DNA of 64,000 nucleotides from an uncultured Ruminococcus sp. (GCA_900539835.1 UQDR01000007.1:23783-87782), one strand, 5' to 3'. Counted from the stretch's first letter, positions 51,501 through 60,412 are shown. A program made the numbers and translations. The notes: a model not told the origin generated them from the letters alone.

Positions 51501-52364
51501 CTATTTAAATTTATAGCCGGCTTCAATTGCTGCGTCAATAAAATCAGGCAATATTTCGGCATTTACAGGTGAAACGGAATGAAGAAGATAGATTGCTCCG
51601 TCATGGAGTGCACCTGTTAGCTTACCATAGGCTTCCTCCTCTGAGGGCTGTGCATTCACATCCCAATCGGCATAAGCATAACTCCAAAGCTCAGTTTCAT
51701 ATCCGCATTTTTTTGTTACAGCAAGAGAAAATTCCGAGAATTCTCCCATAGGCGGACGGAACATAGTCATTTCATAATTAAAATTTTCTTTAATATAATC
51801 GTGAAGGTCTTTTATTTCCTTTGTACATTCCTCTTCTGTCAATTCAGGCATTGATCTATGAGTCACGGAATGATTTCCGACAATGTGTCCCTCATCTATC
51901 ATACGCTGTACAAGCTCCGGATTTTTTTCTGCATAATCCTGAAGCACGAAAAAGGTTGCTTTTACATTCTTTTCTTTTAAAGTATCAAGTATCTTTGCTG
52001 TATATCCGTTTTCATAACCCTGATCAAAAGTAAGAGTTATTGTTCCTTTTTCGTCATTAATGGCTTTAGCATTATATTTTCCGTATTTAGCATTAAAATC
52101 AATAGCACCCTGAGGACGATTCTGATTATCGAGCTGAACACCCTGTCCATAACCGTTCTTCTCATGAGAAAGAGATGAAAGATTTTCTTCGTTATTTTTA
52201 CCGATAATTACAGGCTCAATTTCTACTCCTGAATTAAGAGTAGACTCACCTTTTTTGACAGTATTGTCCGAAACGCTGTCCCTATTGTTATTATTATCAT
52301 AATTTGCACTGCATGAGCAAAGGCAGAGCAATGACATGGCTGCTGCCAAAAGTTTTATTCTCAT
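51501..52364 (-). CDS. pdaA: Polysaccharide deacetylase lipoprotein, PdaA-like
   Basis: A 287-residue NodB-type deacetylase with a lipoprotein signal (LCSC, Cys18). The catalytic motif reads TFDQGYENGYT where chitin deacetylases have TFDDG; B. subtilis PdaA has TFDNGYENGYT. Other PdaA-like blocks are HIVGNHSVTHRSMP, FRPPMGEFSE and GAIYLLHSVS. PdaA makes muramic delta-lactam in the spore cortex, which fits the spore genes nearby. Confidence 0.85.
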   Translation of the reverse strand: MRIKLLAAAMSLLCLCSCSANYDNNNNRDSVSDNTVKKGESTLNSGVEIEPVIIGKNNEENLSSLSHEKNGYGQGVQLDNQNRPQGAIDFNAKYGKYNAKAINDEKGTITLTFDQGYENGYTAKILDTLKEKNVKATFFVLQDYAEKNPELVQRMIDEGHIVGNHSVTHRSMPELTEEECTKEIKDLHDYIKENFNYEMTMFRPPMGEFSEFSLAVTKKCGYETELWSYAYADWDVNAQPSEEEAYGKLTGALHDGAIYLLHSVSPVNAEILPDFIDAAIEAGYKFK

Positions 52365-52466
52365 AAAAAAATCTCCTTTCAGATATTTATCAATAGTATA
52401 TCCAAAAAGAGATTTATTTTTCTATTTTATTATTTGCAATTTTTTCATATTTAAACAACCAAATTC

Positions 52467-52655
52467 TTATGATTCTTTTTCAGGAAGCAATATTGCCGCA
52501 GCAATATAAGCAATCAGTCCAATGCCTCCTGTACATGAAAAAATCACCACTAAAAGACGAATTACGTTTACGTCAAGATTCAAATACTCTGATAGCCCCA
52601 TACAGACACCAGAAACTATTCTGCCCTGTCTGATTTTATACAACGTTTTTCCCAT
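52467..52655 (-). CDS. PspC-domain membrane protein
   Basis: A 62-residue PspC protein: KIRQGRIVSGVCMGLSEYL then a membrane helix. PspC proteins report envelope stress. AGGAGGAGTTATT precedes the ATG. It is the last gene of the PadR-DUF1700-DUF4097-PspC operon, 15 bp after the DUF4097 gene. Confidence 0.9.
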   Translation of the reverse strand: MGKTLYKIRQGRIVSGVCMGLSEYLNLDVNVIRLLVVIFSCTGGIGLIAYIAAAILLPEKES

Positions 52656-52670
52656 AATAACTCCTCCTGA

Positions 52671-53486
52671 TTATTTAAATTTAAATGTAACTTCACCGAC
52701 GCCGCAATCCAGATCAATTTTAATCGGAACGCTTGTGATATAACTTGTTTCTGAACCGGATATATTAACTTCTCCTACACCTTTGTCATAATCAATTTCG
52801 TAGTTATTTTTATATCCGTCAATATTAAATTCAGCTTCGCCGACACCCATATCTATTTCTGCATCACCTAAAATTTTTCCGCTGAAATAAAGTTCACCAA
52901 CGCCTGCATCTATATCACTTTTGTTCAACTCACAGTTTTCGAATCGGGTTTCTCCTACTCCTATATCTATATCTGCCTTATCTTTAACTTTAAAATTTTT
53001 AAAGATACTTTCTCCGACGCCGCAATCAATGTTTGCATTTTTCACTGAAACATCTATAATATTATTTTCTCCCACGCCACCGTCAAATTCGAAATTATCA
53101 TACTCTTTTTCAGGAAGATATACAGTAATTTCAGCTTCGTTGTTATTATAAAAAATAGAATTGCCGGCAAAATCAAACCACTTTTGCTTATAAATAATTT
53201 TTAAAGTATTGTTCTTTTCTGTTACTTCATATCTGTCCTTTGGAAGATTAGTTGCATCTACTATTATATTATTATCATTAGATTTTTGTATATTAATTTT
53301 TGCTATTCCTGAATTAATATTTAAGTTACTAATTTCTTGGATTTGAAATGTTTGATATATATCCTCTTTCGGGAAATACTTACTCACACCTAATACTCTT
53401 GAAATCACTACTCCGACAACAATTAAAACAATACCGACAATAATAAGTATAAGCCAAAACGGAGTTCGCTTTTTTGTATTCTCCAT
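52671..53486 (-). CDS. DUF4097 (toastrack-like) beta-repeat membrane protein
   Basis: A 271-residue protein: one N-terminal membrane helix (about 10-30) and a repetitive beta domain in which GVGE occurs seven times at about 20-residue spacing (GGVGEN, CGVGES, IGVGET, AGVGEL, MGVGEA, KGVGEV, CGVGEV). This is the DUF4097/LiaF-type fold, which sits outside or inside the membrane in envelope-stress systems. It overlaps the DUF1700 stop by 1 nt (TAATG). Confidence 0.88.
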   Translation of the reverse strand: MENTKKRTPFWLILIIVGIVLIVVGVVISRVLGVSKYFPKEDIYQTFQIQEISNLNINSGIAKINIQKSNDNNIIVDATNLPKDRYEVTEKNNTLKIIYKQKWFDFAGNSIFYNNNEAEITVYLPEKEYDNFEFDGGVGENNIIDVSVKNANIDCGVGESIFKNFKVKDKADIDIGVGETRFENCELNKSDIDAGVGELYFSGKILGDAEIDMGVGEAEFNIDGYKNNYEIDYDKGVGEVNISGSETSYITSVPIKIDLDCGVGEVTFKFK

Positions 53487-54127
53487 TATACAGCCCTCCT
53501 TCTGTCAATTATATTATGGCAAAATGAAAATATACTGTTAAGCACATTTCTTACGCCATTAAATACTGATTTAAGCACTGGTGAAGCAATAAGCCCGATT
53601 ATTCCCAAGAACACAAGCCCTATTCCCAAAGTTGCCAATCCTATCGGAGGAGCTGTGAACAGGGTAACAATGCCCACAACTATACAAGAAACACCTGCGA
53701 CTGCGAAAGCAAAAGCTACTGCAATTACAGTTACCAAAAGTGCAAATGCCAATGACACTATTACAATAAGAATAGGAAGCCAAATTGGGAATGTAAGAAT
53801 AGCAATAAGCAATTTTGCTCCTGCACTCATACCACTTGAATGATTGGATGTTTCAGATTTTTGCTGATAAACATTTGATTTGTTCTGATTTTGTTTTGCT
53901 GAATCCACATAATATTCCGGCTGTCCGTCAGGATCAATATTATTATCTATAAGAATTTGTCTTATAATATCATCAATATTACCTAACTTTTCAGCTGTTT
54001 CTTCCTCATTTTCAATTCCTGCATCAAGAAAAATCTCATCATAATAGCTTAAAACGCTTTCAAGTTCCTCCTTCGGAAGCTTATAGAGCTTTCGGCTAAG
54101 CTCAGTTATAAACTCAATTCTTTTCAT
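53486..54127 (-). CDS. DUF1700 (HAAS-type) membrane protein
   Basis: A 213-residue protein. The N-terminal helical HAAS domain (about 1-65; LSRKLYKLPKEELESVLSYY) is followed by a Gln/Ser-rich linker and about four membrane helices rich in Gly, Ala and Val. HAAS domains lie next to PadR regulators and are thought to contact them. The ATG at 54127 is chosen because GAGGTGG lies 6 nt upstream. It overlaps padR by 14 nt. Confidence 0.88.
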   Translation of the reverse strand: MKRIEFITELSRKLYKLPKEELESVLSYYDEIFLDAGIENEEETAEKLGNIDDIIRQILIDNNIDPDGQPEYYVDSAKQNQNKSNVYQQKSETSNHSSGMSAGAKLLIAILTFPIWLPILIVIVSLAFALLVTVIAVAFAFAVAGVSCIVVGIVTLFTAPPIGLATLGIGLVFLGIIGLIASPVLKSVFNGVRNVLNSIFSFCHNIIDRRRAV

Positions 54128-54443
54128 CTTTTTCCACCTCATTCATTAATATGCTGTCAACTTTAAATTTATGGTCGCACCATTCTTTTCGATATTCCTC
54201 TAAGGCTAATTCTCCTTTGCTGGTAACATGATAATATCTTCGGTTGCGCCCCAAGAACTCCCTGTCATAAGTTTCGAGCAAATCGCTTTTCTGTAATCTT
54301 CTCAGCACAGGATATAATGTTGATTCTGACACATCAACCGCTCGTCTTATATTTTGAGTAATTTCATATCCATAGGTATCTTCAGCATGCACGGTAGCAA
54401 GCACCATTGAATCCAGAAGTCCTGCACTTATTGGAAAACCCAT
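54114..54443 (-). CDS. PadR-family transcriptional regulator
   Basis: A 109-residue winged-helix protein with the PadR pattern: DSMVLATVHAEDTYGYEI, SESTLYPVLRRLQKSDLLE and RRYYHVTSKGELAL. It should repress its own operon, and a perfect palindrome lies just downstream of its promoter. GGGAGAGTTATT precedes the ATG. Confidence 0.93.
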   Translation of the reverse strand: MGFPISAGLLDSMVLATVHAEDTYGYEITQNIRRAVDVSESTLYPVLRRLQKSDLLETYDREFLGRNRRYYHVTSKGELALEEYRKEWCDHKFKVDSILMNEVEKDEKN

Positions 54444-54462
54444 AATAACTCTCCCTTCTTTT

Positions 54463-54476
54463 ATAATATATATTAT
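54463..54476. promoter_or_regulatory. Candidate PadR operator
   Basis: Perfect palindrome ATAATATATATTAT, 10-23 bp downstream of the predicted transcription start of the padR operon. Confidence 0.55.
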
Positions 54477-54492
54477 TATATCGGTTTACTAT

Positions 54493-54521
54493 ATTATACG
54501 CCATATAATATTGTTTGTCAA
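54493..54521 (-). promoter_or_regulatory. Sigma-A promoter of the padR operon
   Basis: The minus strand reads TTGACA, 17-bp spacer, TATAAT: consensus. Confidence 0.9.
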
Positions 54522-54543
54522 GAGGTAAAATAAAAATTTATAT

Positions 54544-54571
54544 AAAAAAAGCAGACGAAAATTCGTCTGCT
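54544..54571 (-). terminator. Terminator of rnpB
   Basis: AGCAGACGAA/TTCGTCTGCT stem (54562-54571 with 54550-54559) followed by seven T on the minus strand. Confidence 0.9.
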
Positions 54572-54583
54572 GATTTTTTATTA

Positions 54584-54926
54584 TGCGACTAAGCCGATAA
54601 GCCGAGTTTTGTCGTGTGCGATAATCTATCTAGACCGTTCGTCGCCGAACGGTTCAAGCCACCTATAACCGCAAGCCTGACGAGCAGCCATTGACTTGAC
54701 GATTACCATTGGTGTTGCATCGGATAAGGTTTACATGGCAGCAATATCTCTATTACCCCGGTGAGCTCTTACCTCGCCTTTCCACCCTTACCGCAAAAGC
54801 GGCGGTATATTTCTGTTGCACTTGCTCTAAGGTCACCCTCGGCTGATGTTATCAGCTACCCTGCTCTATGATGCTCGGACTTTCCTCATAAACGTTACGT
54901 TCACGCTATCGCATAGCTTACTCGCA
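54584..54926 (-). ncRNA. rnpB: RNase P RNA
   Basis: Catalytic RNA of RNase P, which matures tRNA 5' ends; about 343 nt. The invariant GAGGAAAGTCC block (54887-54877 on the minus strand), the ACAGAAA segment and the 3' CGGCTTATCGGCTTA segment are present. The ends pair as P1: TGCGAGTAAGC with GCTTAGTCGCA. It has its own consensus promoter 6 bp upstream and a terminator behind. Confidence 0.97.
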
Positions 54927-54931
54927 GTTTA

Positions 54932-54960
54932 ATTATATCATATCATTTTTTTCTTGTCAA
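54932..54960 (-). promoter_or_regulatory. Sigma-A promoter of rnpB
   Basis: The minus strand reads TTGACA, 17-bp spacer, TATAAT preceded by TGA: a very strong promoter. Confidence 0.93.
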
Positions 54961-54964
54961 ACGA

Positions 54965-54990
54965 AAATGCTGCTGAAACCAGCAGCATTT
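54965..54990 (-). terminator. Terminator of the feo operon
   Basis: AAATGCTGCTG/CAGCAGCATTT stem, 10 bp after the last feo gene, with a short TTTTCGTTT tail. Confidence 0.75.
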
Positions 54991-54999
54991 AACATGATA

Positions 55000-55167
55000 T
55001 TATTTCTTATGGCATATACCTGAAGACGGACAGTTAGAACATCCACAGCCGCAGGAGGTTTTTCCTTTTTTCTTATCTTTCGCGAGTTTAACCACGACCC
55101 CTGCGATCAACGCAAAAACCATTAGACCGATTATTATTGTACCGATATTATCAATTATAAAGCTCAT
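55000..55167 (-). CDS. FeoB-associated Cys-rich membrane protein
   Basis: A 55-residue protein: a membrane helix (about 8-28) and a Lys-rich segment followed by CGCGCSNCPSSGIC. This pattern and the location right after feoB match the FeoB-associated Cys-rich family, thought to help ferrous iron transfer. Read directly from sequence because of its size; the Shine-Dalgarno is AGGAGGCTTCCTA. Confidence 0.88.
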   Translation of the reverse strand: MSFIIDNIGTIIIGLMVFALIAGVVVKLAKDKKKGKTSCGCGCSNCPSSGICHKK

Positions 55168-55192
55168 TAGGAAGCCTCCTTTTCTATTACTT

Positions 55193-57643
55193 TTATTTCA
55201 CAGCTACCTTAACCTTTTTCTCCAGCTTATTACTCTCCTTATATGGTTTAAAGAGCATATAAATTATTAATGCTAAAAGGATCACTGCAAATATAAGACC
55301 AATAACATTAATGCCTCCTGTAAATATACTACCAATCTGAAAAACTATCAATGACACAGCATATGCAAACAAACACTGATAACCTATTGCGAACATTGTC
55401 CACTTACCATTGTTCATCTCACGCTTTATTGCGCCCATTGCAGCAAAGCATGGTGCACAGAGGAGGTTAAAGATGAGGAATGAATATGCAGCAAGCGGTG
55501 TAAACACCTCACGCATATTAGCCCAGATTTCCCATCCATTTTCAGCAACCTCATCAAATCCACCGAACAGTACGCCAAATGTACCAACAACGTTTTCCTT
55601 AGCAATAAGACCTGTAATAGTAGCAACGGCAGCTTCGCTGCGTCCCCAACCGAGAGGAGCAAATATCCACGCAATACCTTTACCAATATAATTTAAAATT
55701 GAATCTTCATAATCAACCATACCGAACTCGCCGTTTGACCAGCCGAATGCTTGCAGGAACCAAAGAATGATTGCTGAAAGCAAGATAATTGTTCCGGCTT
55801 TTTTAATAAAGCTCCATGCTCTTTCCCACATTGAACGGAGTACATTGCCCACTGTCGGAAGATGATATGCAGGAAGCTCCATAACGAATGGTGCAGGATC
55901 TCCTGCAAAGATTTTTGTTTTCTTGAGCATGATTCCTGATATAATAATCGCTGCTACTCCTATAAAATATGCTGAAACTGCAACCCAGCCCGCATTATTG
56001 AATAATGCGCCTGCAATCAAAGCAATAATAGGAAGCTTTGCTCCGCATGGAATAAATGTTGTTGTCATAATTGTCATACGGCGGTCACGTTCGCTCTCAA
56101 TAGTACGGCTTGCCATAATTCCCGGAATTCCACAGCCTGTTCCAATAAGCATTGGAATAAATGATTTACCGGAAAGACCAAACTTTCTGAAAATTCTATC
56201 CATAAAGAATGCAACTCTTGCCATATATCCGCATGCTTCAAGGAAGGCTAAGAATATAAACAGAACAAGCATCTGAGGAACAAATCCGAGGACTGCTCCG
56301 ACACCTCCGACTATACCTTCAAGGATAAGACCCTTAAGCCATTCGGCACAATTAATCTTATCAAGACCCGTTTCTATTACTCCCGGAATTCCAGGTATCC
56401 AAACTCCATAATCAGCAGGATCAGGCTCTTCAATTTCCGAAGCTTTTATGAATTTTGCATAATCAACAGGAATTGTACTTGTTAAATTCCCCTCGTCATC
56501 ATATATTTTTGCTTCAGTTGTAATTCCCTGAGCTTTGTCTTCAATAAGTACAGTTTCTTCATCGGTTGATTTATCTTCATCAACTGCGCCGTGTTCTTCA
56601 GCGGCTGCATAAAATGCTTCAACAATAGGACCTGCATGGCTTTCCTCATAATCTTCTTCTGCTGCTTCATATTTGGAAGAACCTATGCCCAAAAGATGCC
56701 ATCCATCACCAAACACGCCGTCGTTTGCCCAATCTGTTGCCCATCCGCCGACTGTTGAAACTGAAACATAATAAACAATAAACATAACAACTGCAAAAAT
56801 AGGCAATGCCAAAAATCTGTTTGTTACAATCTTATCGATTTTATCAGATGTTGTAAGTCCGCCTTTGTTTTTCTTTACATAGCACTTTCCGATAATAGAT
56901 GTGATATAGTTATATCTTTCGTTTGTTATGATACTTTCAGCATCATCGTCCTCTTCACTTTCAACTTTAGCAATAATGCTTTCCACATCAGGAACGGAGC
57001 TCATAACTTCTTTTATTTTGTCATCTCTCTCAAAAAGCTTAACTGCGCAGAAACGTTTCTGGCTTTCTGCAACACCGAATATTGAGTCCTCAATTTCTTC
57101 AAGGGCTTGTTCAATATTAGGTGAAAATTTATGTACGATATCAGCACTGCCATGATTTTTAGCAATCGCAACAGCTTTTTCTGCGGCTTCCTTTACTCCC
57201 TTGCCTTTAAGCGCTGATATTTCCACAACAGGACAGCCAAGACTTTCAGATAGTTTTTTAAGATTGATCACATCGCCGTTTTTCTTAACGATATCCATCA
57301 TATTTACAGCTATAACAACAGGAATTCCCAATTCAATAAGCTGTGTTGACAAATAGAGATTTCTTTCAATATTTGTTCCGTCAACGATGTTCAAAATGAC
57401 ATCGGGACGATTATTAATAATATAGTTTCTTGCCACAACCTCTTCAAGAGTATATGGTGACAAAGAATAAATACCAGGCAAGTCGGTAATTGTTACGTCC
57501 TTATGCCCTTTTAATTTACCCTCTTTCTTCTCGACGGTGACTCCCGGCCAGTTTCCCACAAACTGATTTGCGCCTGTCAAGGCATTAAATAGTGTAGTTT
57601 TACCGGAGTTAGGATTACCCGCCAAGGCAATTGTAATAGACAT
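55193..57643 (-). CDS. feoB: Ferrous iron transporter FeoB
   Basis: An 816-residue GTP-gated Fe2+ transporter. The cytosolic G domain has GNPNSGKTT (G1), DLPGIYSLSP (G3) and NMMD (G4). A helical spacer follows, then the membrane domain with two Gate-type regions (PMLIGTGCGIPGIM, FIPCGAKLPI). An acidic loop of about 100 residues is inserted after the first membrane helix, rich in Glu and Asp, which is not in the E. coli protein. It ends with a basic tail. GGGAGGAAATAAT precedes the ATG. Confidence 0.96.
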   Translation of the reverse strand: MSITIALAGNPNSGKTTLFNALTGANQFVGNWPGVTVEKKEGKLKGHKDVTITDLPGIYSLSPYTLEEVVARNYIINNRPDVILNIVDGTNIERNLYLSTQLIELGIPVVIAVNMMDIVKKNGDVINLKKLSESLGCPVVEISALKGKGVKEAAEKAVAIAKNHGSADIVHKFSPNIEQALEEIEDSIFGVAESQKRFCAVKLFERDDKIKEVMSSVPDVESIIAKVESEEDDDAESIITNERYNYITSIIGKCYVKKNKGGLTTSDKIDKIVTNRFLALPIFAVVMFIVYYVSVSTVGGWATDWANDGVFGDGWHLLGIGSSKYEAAEEDYEESHAGPIVEAFYAAAEEHGAVDEDKSTDEETVLIEDKAQGITTEAKIYDDEGNLTSTIPVDYAKFIKASEIEEPDPADYGVWIPGIPGVIETGLDKINCAEWLKGLILEGIVGGVGAVLGFVPQMLVLFIFLAFLEACGYMARVAFFMDRIFRKFGLSGKSFIPMLIGTGCGIPGIMASRTIESERDRRMTIMTTTFIPCGAKLPIIALIAGALFNNAGWVAVSAYFIGVAAIIISGIMLKKTKIFAGDPAPFVMELPAYHLPTVGNVLRSMWERAWSFIKKAGTIILLSAIILWFLQAFGWSNGEFGMVDYEDSILNYIGKGIAWIFAPLGWGRSEAAVATITGLIAKENVVGTFGVLFGGFDEVAENGWEIWANMREVFTPLAAYSFLIFNLLCAPCFAAMGAIKREMNNGKWTMFAIGYQCLFAYAVSLIVFQIGSIFTGGINVIGLIFAVILLALIIYMLFKPYKESNKLEKKVKVAVK

Positions 57644-57674
57644 ATTATTTCCTCCCGTTTATATTTTAAGGTAA

Positions 57675-57688
57675 TTAGCGATAGCTAA
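57675..57688. promoter_or_regulatory. DtxR-like box upstream of feoB
   Basis: TTAGC-GATA-GCTAA inverted repeat between feoA and feoB, similar to the box at 58176-58191. Confidence 0.45.
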
Positions 57689-57703
57689 CTCATGCCTAAA
57701 AAA

Positions 57704-57925
57704 TTAAGATATTTCAATTAGCTCAGCATCAGATTTTCTTATCGTAAGTTCATATCCTCTTACACATACTTCAACAGGATCTCCCAAAGGAGCAACCTTA
57801 CGAACTAAAACTTCTGTTCCCTTTACGATACCCATATCCATAATTCTTCGCTTAACAGCGCCTTCGCCATGAAGTTTAACAACTTTTACAGTGCTGCCGC
57901 AAACAGCTTCCTTCAACGTTTTCAT
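57704..57925 (-). CDS. feoA: FeoA-domain protein (second)
   Basis: A 73-residue SH3-like FeoA protein with KRRIMDMGIVKGTEVLV and the LTIRKSDAELIEI end. It assists FeoB. It lies 16 bp after the first feoA gene and 60 bp before feoB. Confidence 0.92.
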   Translation of the reverse strand: MKTLKEAVCGSTVKVVKLHGEGAVKRRIMDMGIVKGTEVLVRKVAPLGDPVEVCVRGYELTIRKSDAELIEIS

Positions 57926-57941
57926 CAGCTTTCCCCTCCTA

Positions 57942-58154
57942 TTAAATCATTATTTTATTAGCCATTTCCTTGCTGATTGCAACACGGCAATCCTTTACGC
58001 TTACTATAACATTACCGTTAAGCTCAGAAATCACAGTTACTCTGCTTCCCTCATTAAATCCGAGGTTTTCAAGAAAATGTTTCGTTTGATCTTTTCCGTT
58101 GATTTTCTTTATAAAATTTGTCTCACCTATTTTTGCCATAGTTAAAGGCATCAT
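57942..58154 (-). CDS. feoA: FeoA-domain protein (first)
   Basis: A 70-residue FeoA protein (HFLENLGFNEGSRVTVIS, CRVAISKEMANKIMI). Two separate FeoA proteins before one FeoB is common in clostridia. GGAGGTG precedes two adjacent ATG codons. Confidence 0.92.
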   Translation of the reverse strand: MMPLTMAKIGETNFIKKINGKDQTKHFLENLGFNEGSRVTVISELNGNVIVSVKDCRVAISKEMANKIMI

Positions 58155-58175
58155 AAAACACCTCCGAATCTTTTA

Positions 58176-58191
58176 GTTAGTATTAGCTAAC
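58176..58191. promoter_or_regulatory. DtxR/IdeR-like box of the feo operon
   Basis: GTTAG-TATTAG-CTAAC inverted repeat overlapping the predicted transcription start, resembling the TTAGGTTAGNCTAACCTAA consensus of iron-responsive DtxR repressors. Confidence 0.6.
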
Positions 58192-58201
58192 CTTTATTTT
58201 T

Positions 58202-58230
58202 ATTGTATCACCGTTTTATAATTATGTCAA
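58202..58230 (-). promoter_or_regulatory. Promoter of the feo operon
   Basis: The minus strand reads TTGACA, 17-bp spacer, TACAAT. Confidence 0.82.
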
Positions 58231-58356
58231 GAAAATTTAGGATATTCAATAAATTGACGCTTATTTTAATGCACTTTAAATAATTCTGCGTTAAATAACA
58301 AAGAATATTATATTAAATTTGCACTATTATAAGTTAGACATGGCAAACTTGCGAAC

Positions 58357-58396
58357 AAAAAAACTCGTCTGCATCATCTTAAAGATACAAACGAGT
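58357..58396 (-). terminator. Terminator after yloV
   Basis: ACTCGT/ACGAGT stem with inner TATC/GATG pairs, followed by seven T on the minus strand. Confidence 0.8.
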
Positions 58397-58401
58397 GAAT
58401 T

Positions 58402-60033
58402 TTATTCGACTGAAATTATATAATAATAAACAGGTTGTCCGCCGTTTATTAAGTTTACATCAAGATTTCCAAATTTATTGGAAATTTGCTTTTGAAGTGC
58501 TTCTGCAGATTCATCAGTAACATCAGAGCCATAAAGAATTGTTATAAAAGAACTGTCGCCCTTTACTAAACGTTTAGTAAGCTTAAAAGCCGCTTTTGCA
58601 AGATCTTTTTCAACAAAGGCAAGCTTTCCGTTATCCATACACAAGATTTCACCTTGTTTTATTGAGTGGCCCTCAAAATCGGAATCTCTTGCCGCAAAGG
58701 TTATTTGACCGGTAGAAACCTTTTCGAGTGCTTCAGTCATAGCAAGACGGTTTGCATTAAAATCGCTGTCAGGATCAAAAGCCAACATAGCAGACATTCC
58801 CTGAGGTATTGTTCTTGTTTGAAGTACACAAACTTTTCTGTCTGCAAGTCTTACTGCCTGTTCCGCCGCCATAATAATATTCTTGTTGTTCGGAAGCACA
58901 AACACTGTTTCAGCAGGACAAGACATAATTGCCGCCAAAATATCCTCCGTAGAAGGATTCATGGTTTGCCCTCCCCTGACTATACAATCAACTCCGATAT
59001 CTCTAAACATAGCTTCAATTCCGCTGCCTGCGGCAACCGCAACAAAGCCATATTGTTTCTCAGGCTTTGCGGGAATAAACTCCTGTTTAGCTTCCTTTTG
59101 CTTTTTCTCATGCTGGAGCTTCATATTCTCAACTTTAGGAAGATTTATATATCCAAAATTCAACGCTTTTTGAATAGCCTTTCCAGGTTCATTAGTATGG
59201 ACATGAACCTTTATAATTTCATCGTCTTCAACGACTACTACACAGTCGCCTATTGTTTCCAGATAAGCACGAAGCTTTGAGCAATCTTCAGCATCATCTG
59301 CTTTCGTAATAAGCATTTCTGTACAATAAGTGAAATGAATCTCTTCGTCATACTGACCTACTGCTGATGAAAAGGTTTCAACGGTAACCGTTTTATCATC
59401 TGAAGCGGCTGCCTGAACAATTTCACCGCCCTTTAATACATCCTTTATAGCAGTAAAAATTATAAGCAATCCCATTCCACCTGCGTCAACAACACCTGCT
59501 TTTGCCAAGGCTGGTAACAGCTTTGGAGTTTCATTAAGTGATATCTCTGCTTGACGGCAGACTTCCTCCCAAATAACAATAGGATCATTTGTTGAATGGA
59601 GCAATTCTCTTGCCTTTTCAGCAGATTCTCTTGCAACTGTAAGTATTGTGCCCTCAGTTGGTTTCATTACAGATTTATAAGCACCCTCAACGCCAAGTTC
59701 CAATGCACGAACAAGCTGTTCGCTTCCCACGTTTTTTTGTCCGGCAAATGCTTTTGCAAAGCCCCTGAAAATCAAAGAAAGAATAACTCCCGAATTACCC
59801 CTTGCTCCTCTAAGCAAAGCTGACGCTGTAGCTTCAGCAACTGCTGAACAATGAACATTATCTTTCATTAATTTTAGTTCAGCGAGAGCGTTTCCCATTG
59901 TCATAGACATATTGGTTCCGGTATCTCCATCCGGCACCGGAAAGACATTAAGCTCATCAACCTCTTTTTTCTTATTTGAAATACTGTTTGCACCGCTGAT
60001 AAATGCATCACGCAATAATTTTCCGCTTACCAC
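58402..60033 (-). CDS. DAK2-domain protein YloV/FakA-like
   Basis: A 543-residue protein. The N-terminal DhaL (DAK2) ATP-binding domain (about 1-200) has VFPVPDGDTGTNMSMTM and LLRGARGNSGVILS. Middle and C-terminal domains (about 220-543) match FakA, the kinase subunit that phosphorylates fatty acids held by a FakB (DegV) protein, so exogenous fatty-acid use is likely; plsX is also present in this window. GGAGG lies 8 nt before the GTG at 60033; the ATG at 60039 is only 2 nt from it. It follows an Asp23-type gene, the standard yloU-yloV pair. Confidence 0.9.
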   Translation of the reverse strand: MVSGKLLRDAFISGANSISNKKKEVDELNVFPVPDGDTGTNMSMTMGNALAELKLMKDNVHCSAVAEATASALLRGARGNSGVILSLIFRGFAKAFAGQKNVGSEQLVRALELGVEGAYKSVMKPTEGTILTVARESAEKARELLHSTNDPIVIWEEVCRQAEISLNETPKLLPALAKAGVVDAGGMGLLIIFTAIKDVLKGGEIVQAAASDDKTVTVETFSSAVGQYDEEIHFTYCTEMLITKADDAEDCSKLRAYLETIGDCVVVVEDDEIIKVHVHTNEPGKAIQKALNFGYINLPKVENMKLQHEKKQKEAKQEFIPAKPEKQYGFVAVAAGSGIEAMFRDIGVDCIVRGGQTMNPSTEDILAAIMSCPAETVFVLPNNKNIIMAAEQAVRLADRKVCVLQTRTIPQGMSAMLAFDPDSDFNANRLAMTEALEKVSTGQITFAARDSDFEGHSIKQGEILCMDNGKLAFVEKDLAKAAFKLTKRLVKGDSSFITILYGSDVTDESAEALQKQISNKFGNLDVNLINGGQPVYYYIISVE

Positions 60034-60052
60034 AAACATTTCCTCCCAATTT

Positions 60053-60412
60053 TTAATTATTCTCTATTACTTTATCTATAAAGACGTTAATCTCTGAAAC
60101 CTCAATGCCGGTTCTGTCGCTGAGGACAAACTGCACTTTATGGATAATACTATTTGTTATGGCTGTGACATTTATACCATAAGTAACAGTAATGTGAAGA
60201 TCAATTGCAAGCCGATTGTTTTCCTGTCTGATTATTACGCCTTTATTGGACAACTTTTTTTTGCCTAAAAAAAAGCGTTCTGCACCCTGAACTGCACCAT
60301 AGCAATTCATACCCGCAACACCAAAGCAGTTTTCAACGGTATTTGAAATAATATCTCTCAGATATTTATTTGATATTTTAATTGTACCCAAATGGTTACT
60401 GACTTTAATCAC
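60053..60412 (-). CDS. Asp23/Gls24 family protein YloU-like
   Basis: A 119-residue envelope-stress-family protein (GTIKISNKYLRDIISNTV, IDLHITVTYGINV, EINVFIDKV). The GTG at 60412 is used because GGGAGT lies 7 nt upstream; an ATG six codons earlier overlaps that Shine-Dalgarno. It pairs with yloV. Confidence 0.88.
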   Translation of the reverse strand: MIKVSNHLGTIKISNKYLRDIISNTVENCFGVAGMNCYGAVQGAERFFLGKKKLSNKGVIIRQENNRLAIDLHITVTYGINVTAITNSIIHKVQFVLSDRTGIEVSEINVFIDKVIENN

